Below are positions 38,153 to 47,800 of a stretch of DNA of 64,000 nt, piece by piece (positions within the stretch are counted from its first letter, which is position 1; every line of letters starts with the position of its first letter). Source of the DNA: Betaproteobacteria bacterium. GTDB lineage: Bacteria > Pseudomonadota > Gammaproteobacteria > Burkholderiales > Burkholderiaceae_D. The position numbers and the translations under genes are program-made. Location: the NCBI GenBank assembly GCA_025356395.1, contig JANXTA010000062.1:1-64000 (forward strand), written 5' to 3'. The notes below the pieces were generated by a model that searched no databases, was not told the origin of the DNA, and worked only from the letters and a program-made list of their open reading frames with translations.

Positions 38153-39022
38153 ATGCTGCTGCCTGCTCCCCCGCCCTATCCCCCCGCCTTCGGCAACGAC
38201 CAGTACAACAACGGCCTGCGCGTTCCCCGCGCCAAGGACATCCTCGCGCGCTGGAAAGCACGCGCCGAAGAAGTGCGAACCACGGTGCGGATGCGGCTTG
38301 GCCTGTCCTACGGGACCGACCCGATCGCGTCCTTCGACCTGTTCGAGCCCGTGCGCTCGACCGGACCGTTGCCGGTGCTCGTGTTCATCCACGGCGGCTA
38401 CTGGCGCTCGCTGTCGAAGGCGGAGTTCTCGTGGATCGCGCCGGCGTTCGTCGCGCGCGATATCAAGGTCGCCGTCGTCGACTACGGCCTGGCGCCGACC
38501 TATCCGATGGAGTCCATCGTCAGCCAGAACCTCGCCGCCATCGCGCACGTCTGGCTGAACGCGAAGAGCCTCGGCATCTCGCGCGATGCCATCGTCGTAT
38601 CGGGTCACTCGGCCGGCGGCCATCTCACCGCGATGATGCTGGCCGCGCGCTGGAAGACCTTCGATGCGCGACTGCCGATCGACCTGCTGAAAGGTGGGGT
38701 TGCGATCAGTGGGCTCTACGACATGGAACCGCTCCGCCACACGCCCTATCTCAACGCCGACCTGCAGCTCACGCTCGACCGCGTCGCGCCGCTGTCACCG
38801 CTCTACATGACCCCAGGGAGCGACGCGCCGCTGATCACGGCGGTGGGCGGCGACGAGTCCGACGAGTTCAAGCGGCACAACCGCGAGATCGGCATCGCGT
38901 GGGCCAGCGTCCTGCGCGAGGACGTGCCGCTACCGGGCGCCAATCACTTCACGGCCTGCGAGCACTTCGCGGAGCCCGGCCATCGCCTGTTCGAGGCGAC
39001 GGCCGAACTCTGTCTCGGATAA
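38153..39022 (+). CDS. Alpha/beta-hydrolase, kynurenine formamidase (BNA7/KynB)-like
   Basis: 289-residue serine hydrolase: oxyanion motif FIHGGYWRSLSK, nucleophile GHSAGGH, and a terminal GANHFTACEHF with the catalytic His. HGGYW and the spacing fit the arylformamidase-like esterase group, but a general esterase is possible. ATG at 38153 chosen; an upstream GTG at 38099 would add 18 residues. Its stop is three bases from that of the convergent binding-protein gene. Confidence 0.83.
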   Translation: MLLPAPPPYPPAFGNDQYNNGLRVPRAKDILARWKARAEEVRTTVRMRLGLSYGTDPIASFDLFEPVRSTGPLPVLVFIHGGYWRSLSKAEFSWIAPAFVARDIKVAVVDYGLAPTYPMESIVSQNLAAIAHVWLNAKSLGISRDAIVVSGHSAGGHLTAMMLAARWKTFDARLPIDLLKGGVAISGLYDMEPLRHTPYLNADLQLTLDRVAPLSPLYMTPGSDAPLITAVGGDESDEFKRHNREIGIAWASVLREDVPLPGANHFTACEHFAEPGHRLFEATAELCLG

Positions 39023-39025
39023 CAC

Positions 39026-40183
39026 CTACTCCGAGAGGAACGTGAACTTGTTGTTCACGACCTTGGCCATCACGCGGGCACGCTGATCGAAGCCCTGGTG
39101 GTCGGTGGCGCTCATGTTCATCACGCCCTGCGGTACCGTCAGGTTCTTCGTGCTTTCGATCGCATCGCGCAAGGCCCTGCGGAACTCGACCGTGCCCGGC
39201 TGCGCAACCTTCAGCGCCTTCGGCAACGCATCGGCCAGCACCAGCCACGCACCCCACGCGTCGCACGCGAACTGCGTCGCCGAATCGAGACCGTGGACGG
39301 CCTCGTAACGCTTCACGAATTCGATCGCGACCTTCTTCGACGCGACCTCGTTCGGCAACTGCATCGCGACCACGCCGGGGCCGGTCGGGAAGATCGTGCC
39401 TTCGACGTCCTTGCCGCCGACCTTCAGGAACTCGGGCGTCGCGATGCCGTGGGTCTGGTAGATCCTGCCCTTGTAGTTGCGCTGCACGAGTGCGAGCTGC
39501 GGCGTGACCGACGGCGTCCCGGCACCCGCGATCAGGATCGCATCGGGGTTTGCCGAGATCAGCTTCAGCACCTGCCCGGTCACCGATGTATCTGCACGGT
39601 TATAGCGCTCCACATCGACCAGCTTGATGCCGCGGATGTCCAGAAGCCGGTTGATCTCGGTCAGCCAACTCTCGCCGTACGCATCGCTGAAGCCGATGAA
39701 ACCCAGCGTCTTCACGCCGTTGTCGGCCATGTGCCTGGTGACCGCGGTCGCCATCAGCGAATCGTTCTGCGGCATCTTGAAGGCCCACGATCGCTTGGCA
39801 TCCATCGGCAGCACGATCGACGCGGACGCGGCGAGCGCGACCATCGGCGTCTGCGACTCGGCCAGCACGTCCAGCACGGCGATCGCGGCCGGCGTCGTGT
39901 TCGGTCCGACCAGCACGTCGACCTTGTCCTCGGAGGTGAGCTTGCGGGCGTTGAGCACCGCGCCGGTGGGCGTCGAGCCGTCGTCGAGGATGACGTACTC
40001 GATCTTCTGGCCGGCGATCTCCCTCGGCCACATCTGCACAGCGTTCTTCGACGGGATGCCGATCGAGGCCGCGGGGCCTGTCGTGGCGATGTCGACACCG
40101 ATGCGGATCTGTGCGTGAGAAGGACTGGTGGCTGCCGCGACGAACAGCGCGACGAAAGCCGAGATGGCGAAGCGGACCGACAT
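39026..40183 (-). CDS. Branched-chain-amino-acid-type ABC substrate-binding protein (LivK family)
   Basis: 385 residues, exported (signal ending SHA-QIRIG). Type I periplasmic-binding fold: GVDIATTGPAASIGIPSKNA, VDVLVGPNTTPAAIAVLD, GFIGFSDAYGESW and QFACDAWGAWLVL. In betaproteobacteria these bind aromatic or small organic acids as often as amino acids (family knowledge). No livHMGF permease genes are near. ATG at 40183 chosen. Confidence 0.88.
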   Translation of the reverse strand: MSVRFAISAFVALFVAAATSPSHAQIRIGVDIATTGPAASIGIPSKNAVQMWPREIAGQKIEYVILDDGSTPTGAVLNARKLTSEDKVDVLVGPNTTPAAIAVLDVLAESQTPMVALAASASIVLPMDAKRSWAFKMPQNDSLMATAVTRHMADNGVKTLGFIGFSDAYGESWLTEINRLLDIRGIKLVDVERYNRADTSVTGQVLKLISANPDAILIAGAGTPSVTPQLALVQRNYKGRIYQTHGIATPEFLKVGGKDVEGTIFPTGPGVVAMQLPNEVASKKVAIEFVKRYEAVHGLDSATQFACDAWGAWLVLADALPKALKVAQPGTVEFRRALRDAIESTKNLTVPQGVMNMSATDHQGFDQRARVMAKVVNNKFTFLSE

Positions 40184-40295
40184 GTGCACTCCCGTCAAAA
40201 AGCTTTAGACCTCAACTAAGTTGAAGAATACGCGATTTGGTGCGGCACATACCCTGCAAGGACGACAGCTGCTGGTGGCGCACAACGCGCACAGC

Positions 40296-40341
40296 GCGCA
40301 TCGACGGGCCGGGCCGATGTTGGCCGGACCCGTCGATGCGC
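40296..40341 (-). terminator. Large hairpin after the DUF4331 gene
   Basis: 13-bp perfect stem GCGCATCGACGGG/CCCGTCGATGCGC, with a partly paired inner part (CCGGGCC...GGCCGGA), starting seven bases after the DUF4331 stop. No T run. It separates the DUF4331 gene from the LivK-like gene transcribed in the same direction. Confidence 0.6.
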
Positions 40342-40347
40342 ACACGG

Positions 40348-41928
40348 TCAGTTTCCGGCGCAGGCGCTACCGCCACCCATCGTGCAGCCCGGCTCGTTCG
40401 GATCGATGTGACGACGGTCGCGACCGCTCGGCGAATTGGCGAGGTACGGAAACGTGGTCCTCAACGGCACGTCGTTCACGTTGACGCCGTCGCCGAGTCG
40501 GTTGTTGGGTGCCACGTTGAAGCCCGGTGTGAGGACGCCACCCGCGACGATGCGCAGCGCGATGTCGACGACGTCGTCCATCAAGCGACGACCGTTCGGG
40601 AAACCTGCGTTGTCGCCGGCCAGCACACCGAGGCGGCGGATCGAACCGATCGGCGTCGGCGGCACGCCAGTGTTGAGTCGCAGCAGGTCCGCGATCGGGC
40701 CTGCGGTCGTACCGGGAGCTGCGATCGGTGGCGCATAGGTGACCAGGGGCAGCAGATCGACACGCGGCGCTGGCGGGATATTGATGCCGTAGATCGCGTT
40801 GACGACGCGTGCGAGCAGCGGATCGAGGAAGAACGATGCGAACTGGCTATCGTTCTTCGGCACATCCATGCTGAAGCGATCCTTGGATCCGGTACCGATG
40901 ATCAACTCGTTGATGAGCGGATTGGCGAGGCGCTGGATCTGGCTGTAGGCGCCGCTGCTGACCGCGGGCAGAGGCGCACGGCGCACGGTCGTCCGCGGAC
41001 GCGACGTGGTCGCCCACACGCCGATGGTCGCGGCCGTCGACGTCGCGGGCTCGACGTTGCCGGTGCTGGTGAGCATGGCGACCGGCATCTCGATGGCAAT
41101 CGAATTGACGGCGTAGCCGGATACAGTGTCACTCGAGAGGTTCGTGCCGTCGGCAGCGTCCTGCGCGGGTGACAGTACGCCACCCCCCGCGCCGATGCGG
41201 ATGTTGAACGAATCGAACGCCGCGCCGAGATCGATGAAGAACGGATCGTCGGCCGTGCCGGCCCACACCTTCACTCCCGCGACATTCGTGTTGTAGATGC
41301 CTTGCGCAAACAGCGCTGAATAATTGGGCATCGTCCGGGGACCGGCATTCACCGGCACCGCGAAGAAGGCACCGCCGCTCGCGTTGAGGATCGGTGTCGA
41401 GACGCCGTTCCTGACGAGCGTCACGGTATAGCTCTGACGCGTCCCGAGTCCCTGACTGCCCGGTCCGTCCAGCGCCGTGATGGCCGGCGGCACGATCGGC
41501 GTTCCGGGGGCGACCGGCGCCGGCGAATTGGCGGGCGCGTTGATTCCCGCACCCGCGCCGACATAAGCCTGGAACACACCCGGCAGACGCTGCTCGGTCG
41601 TGAAGCGGACCTGCAGCACTACGTCCTCGACCGCATCCTGATTGTTGTCGATCTTGATCTCGTACAGGATGTCCGGATCGAACGGGAACCAGTTCGGGCC
41701 ATTGCCCGGCTCCAGGAACGGATCGACATTCATGATGAACGTGACGCGCGGCGTGGCGCTCGCGTTGTCGTAACTGCGAAAGGCATAGACATCCGTGATG
41801 TCGGCCTTCTGGTCCAGCGCGACGATCGGCGCTTCGCGGTGACTGGAGGCCGCGGCGGGCAGCGACGCGACAGCGACGGGCAGGGCGAGGGCGAACGGCA
41901 ACAGCAGCTTGCGCAGCAGATGCGGCAT
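40348..41928 (-). CDS. DUF4331 exported protein
   Basis: 526 residues with a signal peptide (ALPVAVASLPAAA-SSHREAP). The mature N-terminus SSHREAPIVALDQKADITDVYAF, in short parts, is the DUF4331 hallmark, followed by VTFIMNVDPFLEPGNGPNW and a C-terminal HIDPNEPGC region. Function is unknown; members are secreted or periplasmic and often sit near exosortase or metal-handling genes. It is followed downstream by a hairpin. Intact. Confidence 0.88.
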   Translation of the reverse strand: MPHLLRKLLLPFALALPVAVASLPAAASSHREAPIVALDQKADITDVYAFRSYDNASATPRVTFIMNVDPFLEPGNGPNWFPFDPDILYEIKIDNNQDAVEDVVLQVRFTTEQRLPGVFQAYVGAGAGINAPANSPAPVAPGTPIVPPAITALDGPGSQGLGTRQSYTVTLVRNGVSTPILNASGGAFFAVPVNAGPRTMPNYSALFAQGIYNTNVAGVKVWAGTADDPFFIDLGAAFDSFNIRIGAGGGVLSPAQDAADGTNLSSDTVSGYAVNSIAIEMPVAMLTSTGNVEPATSTAATIGVWATTSRPRTTVRRAPLPAVSSGAYSQIQRLANPLINELIIGTGSKDRFSMDVPKNDSQFASFFLDPLLARVVNAIYGINIPPAPRVDLLPLVTYAPPIAAPGTTAGPIADLLRLNTGVPPTPIGSIRRLGVLAGDNAGFPNGRRLMDDVVDIALRIVAGGVLTPGFNVAPNNRLGDGVNVNDVPLRTTFPYLANSPSGRDRRHIDPNEPGCTMGGGSACAGN

Positions 41929-42048
41929 GGCAGACCTCTTCGAAGGGACGCGTGGTGGCAGAGCGCGCTCCAGCCGACGCGGGGAAGCGGGAAGCCGATC
42001 GGACGATCGGGGCCTAGGGCTTACGGCGAGTCGGAACGACTGCTCGCT

Positions 42049-42765
42049 TCAGGAAAGGCGAATGCTTGGAGTACGGCGGCGCCGGGCGGCGATCCACGCG
42101 ATCAGGCCGCCTGCGAGCAGCAATACCGGCGCTGGTTCGGGTACGACGCTGGGCGCCGCCGCCAGCGTGAAGCGATTGCTCGCGGTTCTCAGGGAACTGC
42201 TGTCGGTTCCCTCGGGACCGCTGTCGAAGCCGATGTCGGTCGCGACGCCGACGGTCGCGTTGGCCAGGAAGGTCAGCGCATCGCTGGGAAAGGCGTCGGT
42301 GACCACGAGCGATGGCTGCCCGTTGCAACCGCCGATCACGGCCGCCCCACCGAGGCACAGGTCGGTGATGCCCGTCACGGACGCGCTGCCGCTGACGTCG
42401 AAGCCGGTCAGCGCAAGTCCGACACCGCTGAGGGCGAAGACCGGCGAGCTGACCTGGTACTGGATCACGTTGTCGTAGAAATGGCCGTTGCTGGTCGACG
42501 GATCGAAGCCGAAGTCGATGCCGACGACGGTGGCCGACACGTTCATTGGCGTCACGGTGACCGTGCTGAAGGGCAGCGACCCCGTCGGGCCATTGAGCAT
42601 CGCGAAATGCGAGAAGACCGCGCCACCGATGCTGCAGCCCGCAGGATCGAGCGCCACGTAGGTCACGAGGTCGGAAGCACTGCACGGCACCACGCTGGCC
42701 GAGGACGTTCCCGGGAAGCAGAGACCGCTCAGAAGGACGATCAGCGACGCGAATATCTTGTTCAC
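42049..42765 (-). CDS. PEP-CTERM protein (exosortase substrate)
   Basis: 238 residues: signal peptide (IFASLIVLLSGLCFPGTSSA-S), a mature domain with four cysteines and many Ser/Gly/Thr residues (GFDVSGSASVTGITDLCLGG), and a C-terminal sorting signal VPEPAPVLLLAGGLIAWIAARRRR: PEP motif, hydrophobic helix, Arg cluster. Established knowledge: such proteins are processed by exosortase and tied to exopolysaccharide-producing biofilms. GTG start at 42765. Confidence 0.88.
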   Translation of the reverse strand: MNKIFASLIVLLSGLCFPGTSSASVVPCSASDLVTYVALDPAGCSIGGAVFSHFAMLNGPTGSLPFSTVTVTPMNVSATVVGIDFGFDPSTSNGHFYDNVIQYQVSSPVFALSGVGLALTGFDVSGSASVTGITDLCLGGAAVIGGCNGQPSLVVTDAFPSDALTFLANATVGVATDIGFDSGPEGTDSSSLRTASNRFTLAAAPSVVPEPAPVLLLAGGLIAWIAARRRRTPSIRLS

Positions 42766-42789
42766 GAAGGGGCTCTCTTCAGGTGCGGA

Positions 42790-42809
42790 TTGTGGAGAGC
42801 ACTCCACAA
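42790..42809. promoter_or_regulatory. 8-4-8 inverted repeat upstream of the PEP-CTERM gene
   Basis: TTGTGGAG-AGCA-CTCCACAA, 25 bases upstream of the GTG start. Possible operator or 5' leader hairpin. The rest of the gap to 43001 shows no gene. Confidence 0.45.
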
Positions 42810-43001
42810 GCAGATTGCGTACCAGAATCGTGAGCGCCTGTTTTTTCGAGATAACTTTCGGATCGGCAAGGGACAGCGGCCACGGACTGTAAAGCGCATC
42901 GACGGTCGAAGCGCTCCAACGTCGCCTCGATGGGTCTTCGCCTCCCCGGACGAAACGGGCGTGGACGGAAGCGCAGTCGGCTCTACCGTGAGAGCCGCGT
43001 T

Positions 43002-44117
43002 TCAGCGTTGACCGAAAGCCGCGTGCACGAACAGGTCCTTGAACTCGCGCGGCTGCGACCGCCAGTACTGCTTCGGTGCCGGCACCTGGCCACCCAGCTT
43101 GGCCGCGGCATGCCACGGCCAGCGCGGGTCGTACAGCATCGCCCGGGCCAGCGCGACGGCGTCGGCTTCGCCCGCCGCGATGATCGCCTCGGCCTGCTCC
43201 GCCTCGGTGATCAGCCCGACCGCGATCGTCGGCAGGCCCACGTCCGCCTTGATGCGCCGGGCGAACGGTACCTGGTAGCCGGGACTCAACGGGATCTTCT
43301 GCAACGGCGAGACGCCGCCGCTGGATACGTCGATGGCCGCGCAGCCGCGTGCCTTGAGCGCCTGCGCCAGCGCGACCGTGGCGTCGAGATCCCAGCCGCC
43401 TTCGACCCAGTCGCTGGCCGACACGCGGACCCACACCGGCTTGTCGGCCGGGAACGCGGCGCGGACGATGTCGAACAGCTCGAGGACGAAGCGCATGCGG
43501 TTCTCGAGGCTGCCGCCGTATTCGTCGGTGCGCTGGTTGGCGAGTGGCGACAGGAACTCGTGCAGCAGATAGCCGTGCGCCGCATACAGCTCGATGCCGT
43601 CGAAGCCGAGCCGGGCTGCGCGCTTCGCGGTGGCCGCGAACTGGTCGCGGATGCGCTGCAGGCCTTCGGCGTCGATCGCCAACGGCGCGTCCTCGGACGA
43701 CGAATGGGGCAGCGCCGACGGCGCGAGCGCCTGCCATGAACCGGCTTCGTCCAGCGGGATCTGCAGCCCGCCGTCCCACGGCGCACGGCTCGACGCCTTG
43801 CGACCGGCATGGGCGAGCTGGATCGCGACCTTGATCGGCGAGTTGGCGCGGATCGCCTTCAGCACATGCGCGATGCCCGCCTCGTTCTCGTCCGAGTAGA
43901 GGCCGAGGTCGCCCGGCGTGATGCGCGCTTCCGGCGAGACCGCCGTCGCCTCGACGATCATCAGGCCGGCGCCCGACAGCGCCAGGTGGCCGAGATGGAT
44001 CATGTGCCAGTCGCCCGGCGTGCCCTCGGTGGCGGAGTACTGGCACATGGGCGCGACGACGATGCGGTTGTCGAGCTGGAGCGTGCCGATGTGGAAGGGT
44101 TCGAAGAGTCGACTCAT
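43002..44117 (-). CDS. Old-yellow-enzyme-family NADPH:flavin oxidoreductase (YqjM/XenA-like)
   Basis: 371-residue FMN-dependent ene-reductase: APMCQYSATEG with the YqjM-type Cys, QLAHAGRKAS with the substrate-binding His, GFDGIELYAAHGYLLHEFLSPLANQRTDEYGGSLENR and GLITEAEQAEAIIAAGEADAVALARAML, each in part. Reduces activated C=C bonds of enones, nitroesters or similar xenobiotics. ATG at 44117 chosen. Intact. Confidence 0.92.
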   Translation of the reverse strand: MSRLFEPFHIGTLQLDNRIVVAPMCQYSATEGTPGDWHMIHLGHLALSGAGLMIVEATAVSPEARITPGDLGLYSDENEAGIAHVLKAIRANSPIKVAIQLAHAGRKASSRAPWDGGLQIPLDEAGSWQALAPSALPHSSSEDAPLAIDAEGLQRIRDQFAATAKRAARLGFDGIELYAAHGYLLHEFLSPLANQRTDEYGGSLENRMRFVLELFDIVRAAFPADKPVWVRVSASDWVEGGWDLDATVALAQALKARGCAAIDVSSGGVSPLQKIPLSPGYQVPFARRIKADVGLPTIAVGLITEAEQAEAIIAAGEADAVALARAMLYDPRWPWHAAAKLGGQVPAPKQYWRSQPREFKDLFVHAAFGQR

Positions 44118-44149
44118 GGCGGGATGGAAACGTGGCGAAGCGCCCGATT

Positions 44150-44644
44150 CTATGCGTCCGCGCGATCGATTCGGCACGCGAAGCAGCCGCGCCTGGCGTA
44201 GTGCACATGCAGGTACGTGACCTCGGGATTCGACAGGAAGCGCTCGATCAGGCCTTCGAGTTCGCGTCCGTCGATCAGGTCGGCATCGATCATCAGGCCG
44301 TCGTCGGCGAAGGCGCGCACCGACAACATCCGTGGCCGCAGCACTTCGGGGACGACACCGACCGCGTCGAAGGTCTGGCTCGCGCCCTCGATGACGAAGA
44401 TCGCATGGCTCGATCGATAAGGTCCCGCTTCGGGCAGGCGGGCGTAGTTGACCAGCAGCACCGACTCGCCGACTTCGGCGTCGCGCAGTTCGACGCGATC
44501 CGGGTAGCCGGGCTTGGCATCGACGGTATACCGCACGGCGTGATGGGCCGCCAGGTCCGCATCGGACAGGCGGAAAAGATGGTGGAACGAAGCGGCGGGC
44601 AGGCCGGCTATGCGGAACGCGGTCGTGGCGGCAGTGGATGGCAT
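44150..44644 (-). CDS. DUF1203 protein
   Basis: 164-residue DUF1203 family member: FRIAGLPAASFHHLF, ARRGCFACRIDRA at the C-terminus (family motif with Cys pair CFAC), and PYRSSHAIFVIEGA. Cytoplasmic, function unknown. Start ATG 44644 preceded by AAGGAGAC. It is upstream of and in the same direction as the OYE gene with a 32-base gap, so probably co-transcribed. Confidence 0.85.
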   Translation of the reverse strand: MPSTAATTAFRIAGLPAASFHHLFRLSDADLAAHHAVRYTVDAKPGYPDRVELRDAEVGESVLLVNYARLPEAGPYRSSHAIFVIEGASQTFDAVGVVPEVLRPRMLSVRAFADDGLMIDADLIDGRELEGLIERFLSNPEVTYLHVHYARRGCFACRIDRADA

Positions 44645-44882
44645 CGAAGTCTCCTTGATCGAGTCCGCAAGACTACGGATCGTCAGCCACGACGCTGGCT
44701 GTTTCCGGACATGGAAGCGGGGCGTCCTGCGATCATGAGTGAGCGCTACCGCACGCAGGACTACAGCGGCACGAGCCCCGATGCCGTATAAGTCCTGAGC
44801 ACCCGAAGCCGCCCGGGCTTCCCCCCGCAGTTCGCTGTCCGATCGTGCGATCCCCGTGCGGTCGATGGCCCACCGGCCAACG

Positions 44883-47800
44883 ATGAATCCAATCCGCCGC
44901 ACTGCAAGACGTCTCCATGCTCGCGGCACGCCCTGGGCCGATGGCACGCCCGTGCGGGAGGAGTTGTTCGGCATCGAGCGGCTCGAGCAGCACGCCCGCA
45001 GTCTCGCCGAGGCGCAGACGGTCACCGATCGACCGCCTCGGGTTCCTTCGCTGCACGCGCGGCTCGACGACAACGCCGCGGTGCTGCTCGCGGCCTATCG
45101 GGCCAGCGCCTTCGAACTCGAGAGCGGCCGCAGCGCGGTGCCAGCGGCCGAATGGCTGCTCGACAACTACCACCTCGTCGAGGAGCAGGTGCGCGAGGCG
45201 CGTCACGCCCTGCCGGTCGGCTTCTATCACCAGTTGCCCAAGCTCGCGAACGGCCCGTTCGCCGGGTACCCGCGCGTCTTCGGCATCGCCTGGGCTTTCG
45301 TCGCGCACACGGACAGCCACTTCGATCCCGAGGTGCTGCGTCGCTTCATCGACGCCTACCAGGTCGTGCAGCCGCTCACCATCGGCGAACTGTGGGCGGT
45401 CGCGATCACGCTGCGGATCGTCCTGATCGAGAACCTGCGGCGCCTCGGCGACCAGATCACCGTCGCGCGCGGCGAGCGCCACGACGCGCAGGATCTCGCC
45501 GATCGGCTGCTCGTGTCGGGCGACGCCAGCAGCGCGCTCGAGGACGACATCGCCGCGCGCTCATCGGGACATCTGTCGCAGATCTTCGCGGCGCAACTCG
45601 CGAAGCGTTTGCGCAACGAGGATCCCGTCACGACACCGGCGCTGGGCTGGCTGGCCGAGCGCCTCGCCGCGCAGGGCACGTCGATCGACGAGGTGGTGCA
45701 GCACGCCCACCTGCGCCAGGTGGTCTCGAACGTCACCGTCCGCAACATCATCACCAGCATGCGGCTGATGTCCGACATCTCGTGGTCGGAACTGTTCGAG
45801 CGCGTCAGCCTGGTCGACGCCTGCCTGCGCGACGGCAGCCACTTCGCCGCGATGGACTTCCCGACGCGCAACGCCTATCGCAGCGCGATCGAGGAGCTCG
45901 CGCGCGGCTCCGCCCATACCGAGATCGAGATCGCGTCACGGGCGTTGGCGGCCGCCGCGGCGGCCGGGGCGCACGAGACCGCGTGGATGGAGCAGCAGCG
46001 GGTCGCCGATCCCGGCTATCACCTGATCGGTCGCGGACGACTCGCCCTCGAACGGACGCTGGGCTTCAAGGCGCCGCCGCGCCTGCGCCTCAAGCGCTTC
46101 ACGATGGACCGCGGCATGGGCGGCTACGTCGCATCCGTGCTCGCCCTCACCGTGGTGCTGCTCGCCATCGCGGGTCACCTGATCGTCGGGCCCGGCGTGG
46201 GTGGCCTTGCGCTCGCGGCCCTCGCGCTGCTGGCGTTCTTCCCGGTCTCCGACGCCGCGACCGCGCTGGTCAACCGCATCGTCGCAATGCATGTGGAGGC
46301 CGTGCCGCTGCCAGCGCTCGACCTGCTCGATGGCGTGCCCGCCCGCCTGCGCACGCTGGTCGTGATCCCAACGCTGCTCGCGAGCCATGCCGACACCTGC
46401 GAACAGATCGAACGACTCGAGGTGCACTTCCTGTCCGGCGCGGAAGGCGACATCTACTTCGCGCTGCTGACCGACTGGGTCGATGCCGAGGCCGAGCGGG
46501 TCGAAGGTGACGAGCACGTGCTCGCGCTCGCCACCGCCGAGATGGCCAGGCTCAACCGACGTCACGCGGCGGGCGCGGCCGGCCCCCGCTTCATGCTGCT
46601 CCATCGCCGTCGCGTGTTCAGCGAGACCGAGCGGCACTGGATGGGCTGGGAGCGCAAGCGCGGCAAGCTGCAGGAGCTCAATCGCCTCCTGCGCGGCGCG
46701 GCCGACACGACCTTCTTGGCCCTCGAAGGACAGGCGCTCGTCGTGCCCGCCGAAGTGCGCTACGTGATCACCCTCGACGGCGACACGCGCCTGCCGCGCG
46801 ACGCGGCCCTGCGACTGATCGGGAAGATGGCGCATCCGCTCAACGCGCCGCGCTTCGACGTCGCGCGTCAACGCGTCGTCGACGGCTACGCGATCCTCCA
46901 GCCGCGCGTGACGCCGTCGCTGCCGATAGGCCGCGAAGGGTCGTGGTACCAGCAGGTCTTCGCGGGACCGTCGGGCATCGATCCCTACGCCTCGGCCGCG
47001 TCGAACGTGTATCAGGACCTGCTCGGCGAAGGCTCGTTCACCGGCAAGGGCATCTATGACGTCGACGCCTTCGAAGCGGCCCTGGCCGGCCGCGTGCCCG
47101 ACAACACGATGCTCAGCCACGACCTCTTCGAAGGCATCTTCGCGCGCGCCGGGCTCGCATCCGACGTCGAGGTAATCGACGAATTCCCGGCGCGCTACGA
47201 CGTGGACGCGAAGCGCCAGCATCGCTGGACCCGCGGCGACTGGCAGTTGCTGCCCTGGATCGCCGGGCACTGGAAGGCCCCGTTCGCCGCGTCCGGCACC
47301 GGTCGCTGGAAGATGCTCGACAACCTGCGGCGATCTTTGATCGCGCCGGCCACGCTGATCGCATTCGGCCTCTGTGCCTTCCTGCCGATGCAGGCGGCGC
47401 TGGTCGGCATCTGGCTGCTGCTCGGCGCGATGGCGATCCCGATCTTCCTGTCGCCGGTGTCCACGCTGCTGAGCCGCCCGTCGCGCGTCTCCTTGCGCAA
47501 CCACGTGGCGACGTCGCTGGCGGACGCACGTCTCGCCGTCGCCCAGCTCGCGCTGTCGCTGGCCTTCCTGGCCGACCGGGCCTGGAGGGCGTCGGACGCG
47601 ATCGTGCGCACGCTGGTCCGCATGAGCGTGACGCGCCATCACCTGCTCGAGTGGACCACCGCCGCGCAGTCGGCGCAGGCCCCGCTGCTCGACGCGCCCG
47701 GCTTCTACCGCGTCATGACGGGCGGCACCGCGTTCGTCGCGGCCGCAACGATCCTGGAACTGGCGACCGTACCGGCTTCCTGGCAGGCCCTGCTTCCGTT

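Noticed and set aside
42786-43001. Extension of the PEP-CTERM or OYE frames through the gap
   Set aside because: No start, ribosome-binding site or conserved sequence; the GTG at 42765 begins a proper signal peptide.
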